Part shown: positions 50,051-63,412 of the stretch, piece by piece
Numbering within the stretch: the first letter of the stretch is position 1
How the letters are laid out: every line of letters starts with the position of its first letter
NCBI GenBank assembly: GCA_946699065.1
Contig: CAMPDV010001722.1
Location: forward strand, 35,204 to 99,203
Length of the DNA stretch: 64,000 nt
Reading direction: 5' to 3'
DNA from: Loxodes magnus
Lineage: Eukaryota > Ciliophora > Karyorelictea > Loxodida > Loxodidae
The notes under the pieces: generated by a model
What the model saw: the letters and a program-made list of their open reading frames with translations, nothing else
Databases searched by the model: none
What the model was told of the DNA's origin: nothing
Translations under genes and position numbers: made by a program

Positions 50051-53000
50051 TCAGCTCTCCTATTCTTCGGTTTTAATATTTTCTTCATTAATTTGTAATT
50101 TTTCCTTATCTTCTTCAATTATTTTTAATTTTCCCAACTATTATTTTTGTTGCTTATTCTTCAAATTAAAATCTTCTTAATAAACGAATTTAATTTTTTT
50201 AGATAAGTCTCCTCCTGTCTTTTTTGCTGAATTTTGAATTTTAATCTTATTGTAAGGAAAAGCTCTTTTTTCCTCAGAGGCTTAAACTTAATTTAAACTT
50301 TTTATTGAAATGCTTTTAAATTCGTTCATCGAATTTTAACTAGCAATCTAGTAATTTTCTTGTAAGTGGGCAAGAGAGTTATCTATGGAATTACGCTCAT
50401 TTACATAATTAACTTTATCCATAATTTTAATCTTTTATGACTTTTCACTTGAAAAAACCTAGCTTTAGTTGACTTTTTTTTAAGCTTATTTCAATTTATT
50501 TTACTAAATTTAAGTTTTACTAGTTTCTTGTCTGCTATCTTGGCAACTTTAAAATTAAGCTTACATCTCAATTTTATTTAAGAATAATTAACTCTCAGAT
50601 TTGAGTTTAAATAACGAAAGACTTTACTCTTGATTAAATTCAGGATTAGACTAAACTTTGTTTACAGATGAATTAAACTTTTGCTTTTTGGATCTTATTG
50701 ATTTAAATTAATTCTCTTATTAAGAATAACTTGCTTTTTATTAATTATTTCTCCTATTTCTTTATTTATCAGTTACTGTTTATTAGGCATTTATATCATC
50801 TTAAAAAGGTTTTATACTCTTTTCTCTTTAAAAAGATGCTTAAATATCCTGCTTCTGTTTATTTTCAGCATTTAGTACTAGTCTTTTTTTCTATGAAGGT
50901 TTTATTAGTTTCTTTTTCTTATGGATTTGCTTTCTTTCTTAATCTTGAAAACTTGAGGAATCTTCATTAATTCTTTCACACTCATAACTTTTTTCTTAAG
51001 TTGTCAGTTTCTTGCTATTATTCTTTAATTGCTTTTTAGTTTTATTTTCTTGCTTTTATTTTTTCCCTTTATCCTTTTTATCTACCCTTTTGGTATTAGA
51101 TACTATAGATTCCTAGTTGGCTAGGTGAGAGAAATTTTCATCTTAATTTAACTAACTTTATTTAAAACTTCCTTACAACAGTTTTTAAATGTATATTTGT
51201 TTACTTTTTGTCCCAAAGTCATTATCATAAGGCTCTTAAGCTATTCGGGCATTAAAATACTTGCTAAACTACATCAAGTTAGCCAAATTTTTTAAATAGC
51301 TTTCCTTATTGCTTTTCTCAAAAGAGTATTCATTTGTCTGCTTTTCATAAAGTTGGGAAGGAGGGTTAAGAATATTAAGGCTTTCCTAGCTTAACTAGTA
51401 AATACTTATTTATTTAAACTATATTGAGTTTATATAATTAAGCATATCAATTCTGTTCATTGACCCTAACTTAATTAGCAACTTTATCTTTTAAATATCT
51501 CCAAATATTTCTTCGTAGTTTGACTCTCTATTGGAGCTTTTGTTAATAGATTTCATTAAGAACTTTTTACGAAATTTAAAGCTGTTTAAGTCCATTTCTT
51601 GTATCATTTCTAATAGACGAATGTTTTTTATTTTAAAGCATGAACAGAACATCTTGTAAACCTTATGGGACTTAAACATTATCACCTATCCTATGCTATG
51701 AAACATTTGTCTTATCCAGAACTATAAGAATCAAACGTTAACCAATACTATTAACAGGAAAAAGATCAAACCTGCTCAATTATTTAGCGAACCAGAGAGA
51801 AAAAACAGTCCACAATAAATAGTCACAGCACTTACTAAAATGCTATTCTACTCACATAAATTTAAAGAGACTGTTGAAAAAGGCTAGAGTTTGTACTAGA
51901 AATAGAATGAGAATATCAAAACGAGTAAAACAGTCAAAGCTTAGATATGAACATCTAAGTTTTAAAGTAGAATTGAAATTATGGAAATTATTATTTTACG
52001 GTATAGAATAACAAACTCTCAGAACCAAAATTGCTTTTTATACCCTACATAAAGGAATCCATATTTTGACTTTACTTTTATGAGATGCAAAGATTCCCTA
52101 CTTCTGTAAATTAATAATAGGCATAACGCTGGAATTCCTATTCCTCAGATAATGAGACCAGGTAGGCCTACACAAAGAGCATAAAATGAGTGTTCGGTGG
52201 CTCAGCATTCAATTTAAGTATTATAATTGTTTCATAACTTTCCATCAATATCCATACAGGAAAATATGGTTTGCATACTCTTTAGAATATTAGGATGGAA
52301 TGTAAAAATAGATACTACAACAGTTGTAACGTATTCGTTTTTTAAAGGTAGCAAAGACTTGTATAAGATACTTACGAAGCTTCAGTAAAATGTCGATACA
52401 AAAAGTAGAATAATTGGTAAAAATGCCATTAAAATAAGTTTGCGGTAAAAAACTTAATAAGCTTCTCTTGAAGAATTGGTTTGCAAAAAGCAATCAACGC
52501 TAAAAAGAGATTAACTTGCATTCCCTGCTTATTATTGAGCATCAAATACTGATAAAACTGAATCTGGTCACTCAAATTAAAAAGACTTATTCAGTACAGC
52601 TAACTACATATAGTTCAACAAAATTTTGAAATAAACTGAATGCAGTTTATTCTGCTCTTTAAGCAGTGCTTATAGTGCTTTTAATTTTTTATTATTAAGA
52701 CAGCAATCATTAAAATAGCTATCAAAAAATCCTTATTATATTAGTTTATTAATCTGGACATGGGGAACACAAATTATCACTTATTCTTTCATAATTGTAA
52801 ATACAAGCATTACATAAGTTACCAGTATACCCAGAAGCGCATTCTCCTTTCCAATTCATGCTTTAGCGTCAATTATCTTCTTTCATCTATTACTAACTTG
52901 GAATTTATGTTCCTACACAGCTTTCAGATCTTGGACATTTCATTAAATTGTCTGATTTATTACTTGATCTTCAATATCCTGATTTCGGAAAAATATCGGC

Positions 53001-56000
53001 TCCACCAAAATATTCAGCTCCATTAGGACAGGATTTGCATTCAGTAGAATTAAGCTTTAATGAATACTTGGTTTGCTCACATTTATAGAAAGAAACAGAA
53101 GACTATAATATTTCTCCTTCTATGCAGTATCTTAGAAATACAGGAAACTACTTAGCAGTTTAATTATCTAATTAATAAGGATCATTTAAGTTTGCTAGAG
53201 TTTAATTAAGCGCATCAACTTTTAGCTCACATTTAATATGTGTTCCTGGTTACCCTTGAATTTAAATTTCATTTACAGTAAATATACCTTCCACTGAAAA
53301 AAATTAAGTTTACCCAGACAAAGAAGCATCTTTAAAATTATTTTCGGATATATTAAACTATAACTCTAAGATATTTTACTTGTTTACCTGTTAGCCATAA
53401 GAATCTAAAAGTATAAAGTAATACTCTTCAGTTTATGCTTACCCAGGAGCAAATTAAACTTGCTGATTACTAAAATCTTATTATCTTCTTAACTTACTAG
53501 AGTTACTTTATTCTGCTTAATTATCTTTTAGAGATAGTTAGCAGTTAGGAATTTTATTATAGCTATTATAGTTCTTATCTCTTAAGACTCTTAGAAAGGT
53601 TTCTTCTGAAGCTATTTCTTTACCATACTAAGCCTGATTGTTTTTAAAAAACTAGCAAAACTCTTCTTTTAGGGTGATATTTGGAAGTATTTATGGAATT
53701 TTATTTTTTCAACTTATAGCTCCTCCCTCACCCTAAGTGATGGCTTTGTTATTTATAAATTGATTATAGTTTAAATCAAAAGTGCACTATTGATCTAAGC
53801 ATCATAGTCTCATAGCCCCTCCTCTTCCTATTTATTTTCCTATAGCTGTATTGAACTAAAATAAGTTTTAGTTTAAACTTAAACTAGCTTGAAGCACATA
53901 AATAGCTCCTCCCTCTTAAGATGCACTGCAGTTGGAAAATTTGGATTGATTGATATATAAAAGGGAGTTATTTTTAATCTCGTTAGTAATGTAGACGCAT
54001 CCTCCAAACCTACCAGTTATATTTATGAATGTAGATTGGGTTATTTCTAGTTAGTCTACTGAAGAAAAGAAAATAGCACCACCGTCTACATTTCCTCATC
54101 CTGATGTAAAAGTGGAATTCTAAATAAAGGATGATTTTGAAGAGGCTAAATACATTGCTCTAGGCTCAAAATTTTAGAATGTATCGTTAAATGAGAAGAT
54201 ATAGCATTGAAAACAGTAGATTACACCAAAAGTATCCTTACTTTCATATATATTGCTTTTAGAAGCCAAATTAATGCTATTCCCATATATAATACCTCCC
54301 TCCTTACTTTCAGCTTAGAAAATAGTCTTCTCTATCTAAATCTGACTCTGAAAGGAATAGATTGCCCTTCCTCGATCTCGCTTTGCTTGATCAAATCTAG
54401 AGTTGAAAATACTTAAATTACAGTGAGTTAAAACATTAATAAAAGCTCCATTTCCATCCTTTTAGTTACTAAAGTTTGAATTGCTCACAGAAATTTTGGA
54501 TAGAATTCCGAATATCCCAGCTGAGTCTATTGTTCCTTTGTTTTAATAAACATGAACAGCCTCAAATTCGACAGAAGACTTTAATAGATAAACAAAAGCG
54601 CTCTTAGCTTAGTTAGAGTAAATAATGCATTTTTGTAGTTTATTTTTTATCTAAGTTGTAGTTAAGTAAAGCACTGATCCAAACTCACCACTTAAGTTTT
54701 CTGATATATCAGAATCATTTATCTAAATTAGAGACTAAGCCTCCACATATGCAAACCCACCAAATTTATGTGCATAGTTTTATTTAATTGTGCAATTTGA
54801 TAGAAATGCTTGCGAACCTTAGGTTAGATATAAAGCGCTGCCAAAACTAGCTTCATTTTTATTAAAAGTGCAGTTCTTAAATTAAGCCTAAGCTTACTAT
54901 CCACTTAATAAGATAACTCCTGCTTTATCTGATGCGACATTTTACTGAAAAACTGAATTTTCGACAATTATTTCTGTAGCTGATTGACCTTCAATAACAG
55001 CACCATACTATTTAGCAATATTCAAGTTAAATAACGAATTAACTACATAGAGATAGGAATTTTCGATCTATATCGTTCCACTATTTCACACAGTGTTTCC
55101 CGTCAATCTTACATTATCAAAGTAAGAAATCGAGCCTTATATTACAATAAGGGTTTGTTCAGAAAGATTGCCTGTAAATGAAGTTCCGATTAGTCGAAAT
55201 ATTAAGTTACTACTATCAAGGTATATCAAGGAGTAAAATTAGTAGTAATTGGAACTAAAATTAGAATAATAATCCATATAATTCACAAACTAGAGTCACA
55301 ATAGTTAGACAGAGTTGTTATGAAATTAGCATCTTGAAGTTGTCAAGTTAATATTTAAGCCTCCTAATCAAACAGAAAATATTAAGTTTGATAAGTTTTA
55401 TTAGCTTTTTATTACTTAGTTATTAGAAATGAATTAGCAGTTTTCTAGGTATAGATTTAAGATTTATTGCATGGTATTTTTCAGTTCTATTACTATGCTA
55501 TTTGTTTAGGTATTATTTAGTGTGTTGTTTAAAAATCTGACTCTCTTCAGCTTTAGGTAATTCCAGTTTTCTAGCACTATAATATTTTTCTCCGTTAACT
55601 GATTCGCAAATTAAGTGTCCTAAATCACGCTATCTGTCATAAGTGAGATATGAGACTGAATCGAAAAGCATGAAATGATAGAACTTTTACTTCTTAAGAA
55701 ATAGCTATCAGAGATATAAAGATAGACATTAGCATAGTTTTAAGTGTTATCATTTATAAGAGTAAAATCAGCTGGAAAGTATTTGTTCATGTTGTCTTAA
55801 AAAGTAGTATTTGTTACTATTATTTAAGGAGCTAGATTTCTATCTACTTCATCAACTAAATCTATTTTTGTTATGAACAAGAAATTGTTTTAATATATAT
55901 CTCCATCTTATAAGTATACTGCCTTAGATATATTTGAGAAATATGAATTGGTTATTTATACACTGCCTCAGAAATATGTCTGTATTTAGGGATAGTAGTT

Positions 56001-58256
56001 GGAGTTATTAACCAAACTTACACCATCAAAAATAGCATTTTAAACTCATTTTATTGCTATTCCTCCTCCGTGCTAATTATGGTCATTTTGAATGATGGTA
56101 TTTATCATGGTAAAATTTCACAAATATTGAATAAATATCTCACTGCTAACTTAATCAAATGCCGAACCTACTATTTAATCAATGAATCAATCGCTAAGTT
56201 CAATGCTATTAGATGTGAAGTTACAGTTCTTAATGGATACTTCTTACAATATAGTTATAAGATTAAAAATTTGCTATTAAATACTGTTGTATTAATAATC
56301 CGTTAGAAATATAGTAGCGAAATAACTACTTGTAAGGCCTTTTTGCTTCTATACTATCAGTTCATTTATAGCTTCAGGTTGCAAATCTAACTTACAGTTT
56401 TTTTCTCCCATTGCCTTGAAAATTCCATAAAGCTCTGAGTAGTTCATAATTACCTTTGAAATAGGCGAGTATTATCTGAATTTTTGCTCTGAATATCTTT
56501 AGTTTGCTTCAAACAAGCAGTTATCTAACTATACATTAGTGTACTTAACAATCCATATAACGTTAGTAACGAAATTTTCGATAAACTTAGTATTATAAAT
56601 CTTTAGACTTTTTCGCTTATCAATAGCGAATTATGTAGTGGAGTATAATAATGAAAAACCTGGTTCGTAGTTCATAAGAAATACTGAAGGAGTAGCAAAT
56701 AATTGTCATGCATCTGTGCTATTTAATCCAGAGTATTCTTAGTAGAAATCTCCAGTGTTATATAAGAATCGAGAGTTATTTACTAAAATATTTGGAATAT
56801 CGTAACAAAAGAGAAAATGAAGTCCTACGCTTCCGTTTCTACTTACAAAGTTTTCCTAAAAAGTGCAATTGTCCACTGTGATATTTATCAGATCTTAGTC
56901 CTCTGTTGGAAATCTTTTAGGATAAGTTATCTTTATTAGGGTTGAATTATAAGCGACATTTCTGTAGAAAACTGAGTTTAGTAGTTGAAGTTACTTGCAG
57001 TTCTAAATGAAAAGCAAAGCGTTAATCTCACTGCTAGTATATTTTTCTAAGTTAGATCATATGAAATTGCTTTCAAAAGTTACTCCGTTAATTTCAATCA
57101 ATTCCGTTTGATTTGCTTTCAAAAATCCAGGGAATGCAAAAGGAGTTATAGATCTTTCGTAATTTTCTAGAATTAAATAATGAAAGTTAGCTATTTAACT
57201 AACTTTCCCTCTGTTGTACTTCAAACTTCCACAATCAAATCTATCATGCTAAGAAACGCAGTACATATTCACAAAGTAATTAGCTGATTCTAGAAACTAA
57301 AAGTCAGTATCATTAAACTCTAAGTTACAAGTCTGGCATTCAATGTAGTTATAGTTTCTTTTGGCAAAATAATGGAATCAAACATTACTTAAACTGAAAT
57401 TCCCTTGAATTATCTTAAATATCGAATTTTTGTGTTTTTAACATTCTACCACAATATCATAAGGAAATAACGATGTGTTTGATTAGAAATTTCAAGGATA
57501 TCCATATTCATCTTGCAAATTATAAGGATCTTCTTTAAAATATTACCCTTAAGCACATATATAGCATGTTCAATAATCTCTTTTATTACAATAACTTCCA
57601 TCTACAAGACCATTTTGTACATAGTTGTTCATTTCCATAATCACGTTAACAAAAGAAAGATGTCCTTTAACAACTGTCAATTAAATGTCTGATCGCATTA
57701 ATATAATTTTAGCACGCTCTTTTAAGTTAGATAGTAACAGCAGTCTGAATAATAAAACTTATTTTAATAACTAAAGCACTATAGCTAGCATATTCCATCT
57801 CTTATCATACTCTAACTGCAAGCTTAATCATTCTATAAATATTAAAAATTACTATTTTATTACAAGGATGAAACAGCTTTGGTCTTAACAGTTTTATATT
57901 TCACCTACTCAGAACATAGTGATATTGATACAGTAATTTTACCAGTCCTATCAATCATAACCACATTCTGGAACTTAGCATTCTTAATCACATATTCCGT
58001 TTTAAAACTTCCAATACTAGCATCTTCCTAAGCTTCCAAATTAGCAGGAAAGTCCAAAAGGTAAGTATAAAGAATCACTATTATTATAAGGATCTCTTTA
58101 GATAGTGGCACTAAACCCTTTATAAGGAAAAGCGAATTAGCTAAAACTATATTAATAGCAATCTTTAGGATAATTTTCCAATTCATTGTTATATGCAGGC
58201 TATCTTTCAACTTTTAGTATCATAAATAAATAAAAAAGCCCTAAAGCAAACTTCAT
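50051..58256 (-). CDS. Giant beta-helix, Cys-rich, multi-pass membrane protein with cytoplasmic tail
   Basis: ATG 58,256 (MKFALGLFYLFMILKVERQP, signal peptide) to UGA 50,051-50,053, about 2,735 codons. Order: Cys-rich N-terminus (to about residue 300), parallel beta-helix rungs (about 350-1,500, e.g. GRFGGCVYITNEIKN, EGGAIYVLQASLSLN), a furin-like block CKSCPNGAEYF...SGYWRSS...CNAC...CSPCPD (about 1,740-1,835), then a membrane module with LLNYMQLAVL, FEWPDSVLSVF, FWFWEFVILYRKIIISIISI and EQNSILVSAVTIYCG (about 1,870-2,190), and a Gln/Lys/Ser-rich tail. This is a widespread ciliate surface-protein architecture; ligand and role are unknown. Two one-base breaks near 52,680-52,740 interrupt the first membrane segment. 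The family Trp of GYWR and WP is encoded by UGA. Confidence 0.85.
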
Positions 58257-58729
58257 TGGTATATGAAGTAAAACCATTTAAAATATAATAATAATCTGAT
58301 GCACTAAAAAACAAATCTAACCACAATTCTCTAGTCTAGCCATATTCATTCAAGCAAAATAGAATCTGGTTAGATTTAATTTTTAATATAAACCTAATAG
58401 ATTCTAGTTTTATATGACTCTAGTAAAAGAATAATAATAATAATAATTTAGTAATTTGATAGAATAAATAATTACCCCTAATTTTAAAGCAGTACTTTTA
58501 TTTAAACTAGATATAATAAATAATTATATCTCATCATATTTTTATAGAGTTTGCATTTATAAAGTTTATAGCTAAATTAATAAGTAAAGCCTTTTAGTTT
58601 CTTTAAAGTATTTATATAATACTTAGACCTTTTACTTAAAAGAGAGCTATTATTTAAATTAAATCCTAAAACTTTATCTATAAAATTAAGTTCTTAATTT
58701 AATAAATTGTAGTTAAAATTAAAGTTTAA
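58257..58729. other. 5' flank of the giant gene with inverted repeat and AAT repeat
   Basis: Contains a 10-bp inverted repeat (aaatctaacc near 58,313 and ggttagattt near 58,371) and an (AAT)n tract at about 58,430-58,450. No gene is supported. It presumably includes the promoter of the minus-strand giant gene. Confidence 0.45.
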
Positions 58730-60760
58730 AAGATATTAAAGTAATTAGTTGTTTAGACAGCAGTTTTAGTTATTTTATTAAGGTATAATACTCAAACTAA
58801 AATGCTTATAAGATTAATGTAAAAGTAAATCTTAAATTAAAGAATGTAAACCTTTTAAGTTAAAGTTTAGATGGTACCTTATATATCGAGATACATATAA
58901 ATTAGTAGAAAACTTTGATTGTAGCTTATATTTTATATATTTTATTAGATAAACCTTAAGGATTTTAACCTTAAGCTAAGAATAAGCTACTATATGCTGA
59001 AAGATATTTTATTTATGATATGAGAATTAAAATTAAGACTGGTATAAAGCTATTTATTTCAACTTTCAACATAAACGCTGGTCTAACATACCGAAGTCCA
59101 TTTTCCTGTTTTAGTATTATACTCCATGACTTAGTAATTTGATTCAACCCATGCATACATATATATTTTGTTTTAGATTGTAAAAGGAAGCATGCATAAA
59201 TAATAATTTGTTACTATAAAAGGATCTCCATGTCTACTTATACTTTTTTAGTCAAACAAGTAAGTGCCTTGAAGTTCTTCTTTATCATCAAAAATAAAGG
59301 TATTTTGTTTTCTGCTAGCAGCATATACACAAGCAGCTTTATTGGGAAGTGTGACTTTACTTTTATTCCACTGGCTAATTACTAAATCGAAATAGTTTAT
59401 AGTGTCTAAAGCTTCATATCACGATTAGTCTCCCCCATACGTTCATGCTTAATTTTTGTGTAAAGATACTCCATGCATAGACGATTTTTGAGGCATTTAA
59501 GGTAAAGTTCTAAATTTTCCTGTTCTTCAATTAAAAGCTTCAGTAGTATCGATAGCTAATTCTTTCCAATAACCTCCTAGAATTAGTACTCCTTCAGAAA
59601 TATTTAAGCATCTATGCAGCACTTAGGACTTGGCATTTAAAATATCTACTCTTTTTTATTATAAATAGTAAATCTTATTCCTTCCTACTCCTTATATACA
59701 TTCCATGATCCCCCAGATATGATAAGATAATTCTATCTTTACAAAATAAATTCACTTGCGCTAGTTTTGAGATTACTAAGATTGAGTGTCTCAGTAGTAA
59801 AATTATTTCCTTTTACATTGTAAATTACAGAAACATTTCCATACACCTTTAGCGCTATGTAATTATAAACCAATAAATTAGGAAAAATTTCGTATTTTAA
59901 CACCATCAAAGGTATTTTTGACTATCCCATCGCTTAAGGGAGTAAGTTCTAAGAAGGGTATGATTTAAGGAGTTTTCTTAAATAGATAATCTAAGTTATT
60001 TGTGCTGATCTGCTTTATTTTTAAAACTCCATTTTTTACTAAAAGACTTTTATTCTAACTATAGCCTTATTATATCTAAGTACTTAGGATATTAAACACA
60101 TTATTATACTTTTTCTTAACTTAAGATTTAAAAAATAGCTTTATAGATAAATATATGAATAGAGCTACTCAGAATACCAACAATCTCAATTCTTCTAGCT
60201 TTTGAATTCTTACATAAATCAAAAGGATTTATAATAAGACTAGCTATAAAAAGAGATAGTCAATCTAGCATTAGCACTTAAAATATAAAAAAGAAATAGA
60301 TTAAAATAAAGAGTCTAAAGTAATAATTAAAGAACTATGTAAATAAAATAAAAGCTATTATAGAATATTTATACAATACAAAGCCTCTCTTAGATATAAG
60401 ATACTAGACCTTTATATCTAGCTTTACTAATATTACCATAAATTATTTTATTTAAAAGCTTTTAATTATTTAGAGATTTTTATAGTTAATAATTTTAGAA
60501 ATAAATTGTAATGAAAGAGCTAAGTAACTAAATACTCTTAGAATTGCTTAAATAATTGTAAATAAATTTAATTATAAAAAACTAAAATAAAAGCGCAAAA
60601 TAGATCATGAAATTAATAATTCATATAGTTAATGAATCTTTATGTAGCTAGTTACTTTAGATATTTAAGAGATATATAAAGGTAATATGGTTATATCTTT
60701 TATTTTATAATAGATCTCTTAATTAAAAGAATGAACTTATATAAAAAGCATGCAAGAGTT
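58730..60760. repeat. Segmental duplication, copy 2 (partner 31,130-33,080)
   Basis: Direct-orientation partner of the block at 31,130-33,080, about 26 kb away. The Kelch gene and roughly 500 bases on each side are alignable, with small indels in the AT-rich flanks. Confidence 0.85.
59059..59906 (-). pseudogene. Kelch-repeat protein, copy 2, single frameshift at a different site
   Basis: From ATG 59,906 (MVLKYEIFPNLLVYNYIALK) the frame gives NYLIISGGSWNVYKEQEG, then after one missing base near 59,615 VLILGGYWKELAIDTTEAFN, WRTGKFRTLPQMPQ, YEALDTINYFDLVISQWNKS and VMEYNTKTGKWTSV, ending at UGA 59,059-59,061 (VYVES). The break is TGCTGCATAG against TGCTGTCATAG in copy 1. Where copy 1 is broken, this copy reads through. 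Kelch propellers are usually protein-binding scaffolds. Whether this is a real pseudogene or an assembly error cannot be told from the sequence. Confidence 0.65.
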
Positions 60761-60819
60761 AGTAATAATAACTAAGATTAAAGAATATAATATTAAAAAG
60801 AGTTTACCTAGTATATCTT

Positions 60820-61548
60820 TCAGGTTTCTTATTTAGAGAACTTTTCAAAATTTTCTATAAGATATTCAGATATATCCATATAATCTCCATTAAGAGCTAC
60901 ATTCAGAGAATTTAAATTACTATAATTTTACAAATTCATAGGTACTTCTTTGCTCTAAAGGTACTTTACTAATTCTAAATTTCCAGATTGAACTGCAAAA
61001 ATAACACTGTAGTCACCTAATTTATTTTAAATTTTTAAGTCTGAACCTTTCAGTTAAAGATATTGAACAGTCGATAATTTTCCAGATTTGCACGCTAAAT
61101 GAACAGCAGTATTTCCAAAAGAATCTTGCAAATTGACATCTGCGCCTTTTTACTCTACTATGTATTTCATAACAACATCATTCTAATCTGTAGTTTCTGC
61201 AACTAAGTGGATTAAAGCTCTTTCATCAAAAGAGCATCTTTTAAGAGGACTATTTATGTTCTTATCCTAAACTTGATACTAATACAAAACTTAATCAATT
61301 GCCTCTAGATCACTATCTAAAATAGCGTTGTAAGCCTTCTTAAATAGCATTTTTTCCTCTTCCTTATCAATAATTGAGGGTGTCATTAGAGAACTTTATC
61401 TTCTTATAGGACTAAAATCTGGTGAATTGCCTTTTGAAGGTGTAGATTTATCAGATCCATTATTCATATTCTTAAACATCTCATTTAAAAGATTTTTTCG
61501 CTTTTAAGGTGATTACTTGATAATATAAGTTGAAAACTCGCTAGTCAT
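60820..61548 (-). CDS. Ankyrin-repeat protein
   Basis: 242 codons from ATG 61,548 (MTSEFSTYIIKQSPQKRKNL) to UGA 60,820-60,822, with no frame break and no in-frame UGA. The Ser/Pro/Lys-rich N-terminus (SKGNSPDFSPIRRQSS) looks like a phosphorylation-prone linker. The ankyrin repeats follow from about residue 115: RALIHLVAETTDQND, GADVNLQDSFGNTAVHLACK with SGKLSTVQYLQ, then GDYSVIFAVQSGNLELVKYL. The NTAVHLA and spaced GADVN motifs are diagnostic. Ankyrin stacks mediate protein binding; the partner is unknown. This gene gives clean support for UGA as terminator in this genome. Confidence 0.85.
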
Positions 61549-62569
61549 ATTTAATTTATTAACTTTTGGTAAAAATAGTGCTATTAAAATAGTTACATAA
61601 GAGTATTTCCTTTAACTAATATATTATAACACTTTAGTGATAGCTATCTAAATATATTATACTTACAACATTAAGATATTAACGTAAGCCAAAGACTAAA
61701 AGTTATTTATATAAATCATTTAAAATTTCTAAAATAAAATAGAATAATCTGCCTCATAAAAGCTTCTACTTCATAATATCATCTCAGTAGGAAATATAAT
61801 TAGAAACTAACTAAGGAGTTATTCAAAGTATAGTTCTTAAATGGTGAATAAGAAAATTAAAAATAAAATAAGCTTTATAGTAATAAAAAGCATTTATATT
61901 ATATTAAAAGAAAACTATACTTAGAGTTTTTAATACTCATAATAATGCAAAGCTAGTAATATTTCTTCATATGTTTTAAGAAAAATAAAGCTCTTTTTAT
62001 TAAAATTAGTTTAAATAATAAAATATTAATGAAAAGAATAAGCTTTTTCATTTATTTTATATAAATTTACAGTAGTAGCTGTAAGTATGCTATATGGTGT
62101 GTTTATTCTAAATAGATAGTAATTAGCTCTAAGTTTAAATCTATCTTCCTTTAATGCTTATTTAAACTAAAAAAATGTATTCACTTTCAGAAGTAAGTTT
62201 AGCATCCATTTGAGGTTTAGAATAAACTTACTAATAATTTAGTTCTTTATAATATATGAAAAGAATATCTCCTTAGCACTGTTGCAAATACCAAGCATTT
62301 GTCTTAATGTTTTATGTAAATACATTAACGACATGAAAGAGTAAAATAAATATAAAGTATTATTAATAACTAGCAATAAACCCTTCCAGTTTATTAGTAA
62401 CTTTCTTTTTATCTTTATATCAAAATTGAAAAAGAATAAAAATCCCTTAGCGGAGTATAGCAATAAGTATTAAAAGGCAAGTATTTATAGATAAATAGTG
62501 TTATAAGATAAATTGATATTAAGCATCATACTCAAAATATGATAATAGTTAAATGGTAATAACTAGTTA
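61549..62569. other. AT-rich spacer
   Basis: No supported gene. It is flanked by the ankyrin gene start and by the microsatellite tail of retroelement copy D. Confidence 0.4.
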
Positions 62570-63412
62570 TATTTAATAATAATAATAATAATAATATACT
62601 TAAAGTTAGTAGAGTTTTGCATTCTCTGGAATTGCAACCAGTTCCTGCGGACAGTTTTTTTAACGTGGGTGTGATCCACGACCTTTTTATTAAGTGGAAG
62701 GTTACCACTGTAACCGTTCAAGTGGTCTTGCAAAAAGCTTTTATTTGTAGATCCCTGTTGGAGTTATTCATAGTTTATTGAGTTGTCTCCATGTTCTTTT
62801 CTGCTCTTATTCGTTTATTTTCTTTCATTATCAACAGTTTTTTAAAATATGTTGATTTGATTTGCAACATCAACAAAGTTTGTATTATTATCTTTATTTC
62901 GTTCTTTTTTATGATAATTTATTTTCTATATTTTCTAATCTTTTAATGAAACTTGTAGCTATAATTTCTTTTTCTGGATTCAATTCTGTTTTTAATTCTA
63001 TTGGTATTTTTTCTATTTCCATTTTTGTGTCGTATTTAAAATTTTATTATGATTAAGTTCAGAGTTATTCTTCCGTTATTAATTTGCTACAAATAAGTTA
63101 TCTTCTAAGTATTAGTAATTCGTTGTTCTAATCTTCTATGTTACTCATTAGTTCCCGTATTTTTTCGCCTAAGTTGTAATTTGTTTCTTCATAATTTGAG
63201 ATTACTTTTTACATTTGGTCTAATTAAATTTAAAGTTTTTGATTAGTTTCGTTTTTAGGTTAACTTATCTCTATTTATCCTACCATAACTTTACCTTCTG
63301 AAGAAGAGCTTGACTCCTCCTATTGTTATTATTTTTTCTACATTTCTTTTGCCGCTTTTCTCTTTAGGTTTCTAAGTTAATTTTTTGAGAGTCGAAGAGA
63401 TTAATCCATTTT
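62570..63412 (-). mobile_element. ORF1-only retroelement copy D (reading frame open)
   Basis: A minus-strand element from about 63,412 to an (ATT)n tail at 62,575-62,603. The 3' part carries two hairpins: CGTGG/CCACG near 62,675-62,692 and CTGGTTGCAATTCCAG at about 62,625-62,640. The latter is the same kind of T-arm-like hairpin seen in copies A-C. The tail sequence TTTAAGTATATTATTATT is nearly identical to that of copy C, linking the two elements despite different proteins. No reverse transcriptase. Confidence 0.72.
62600..63409 (-). CDS. Retroelement ORF1 protein of copy D: coiled coil plus CCHC knuckle
   Basis: ATG 63,409 opens MDQSLRLSKNQLRNLKRKAA. A Ser run (ESSSSSEGKVMVG), a coiled coil (KIRELMSNIEDQNNELLILR) and a KMEIEKIPIELKTELNPEKE region follow. 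Next comes a perfect CX2CX4HX4C knuckle, CWCCKSNQHILKNC, in which the second residue Trp is UGA; the equivalent residue is Phe in copy A and Tyr in copy C, an independent argument for UGA=Trp. After the knuckle the frame continues through ITPTGIYKQKLF, matching GSIYKIK of copy A and GRIYRRR of copy C. A UGA stop could fall soon after the knuckle or the frame may extend to the tail, so the end is approximate. Confidence 0.68.

Noticed and set aside
52760..54416. Short plus-strand frames opposite the giant membrane protein
   Set aside because: The minus strand there encodes clear beta-helix and Cys-rich motifs; these are shadows.
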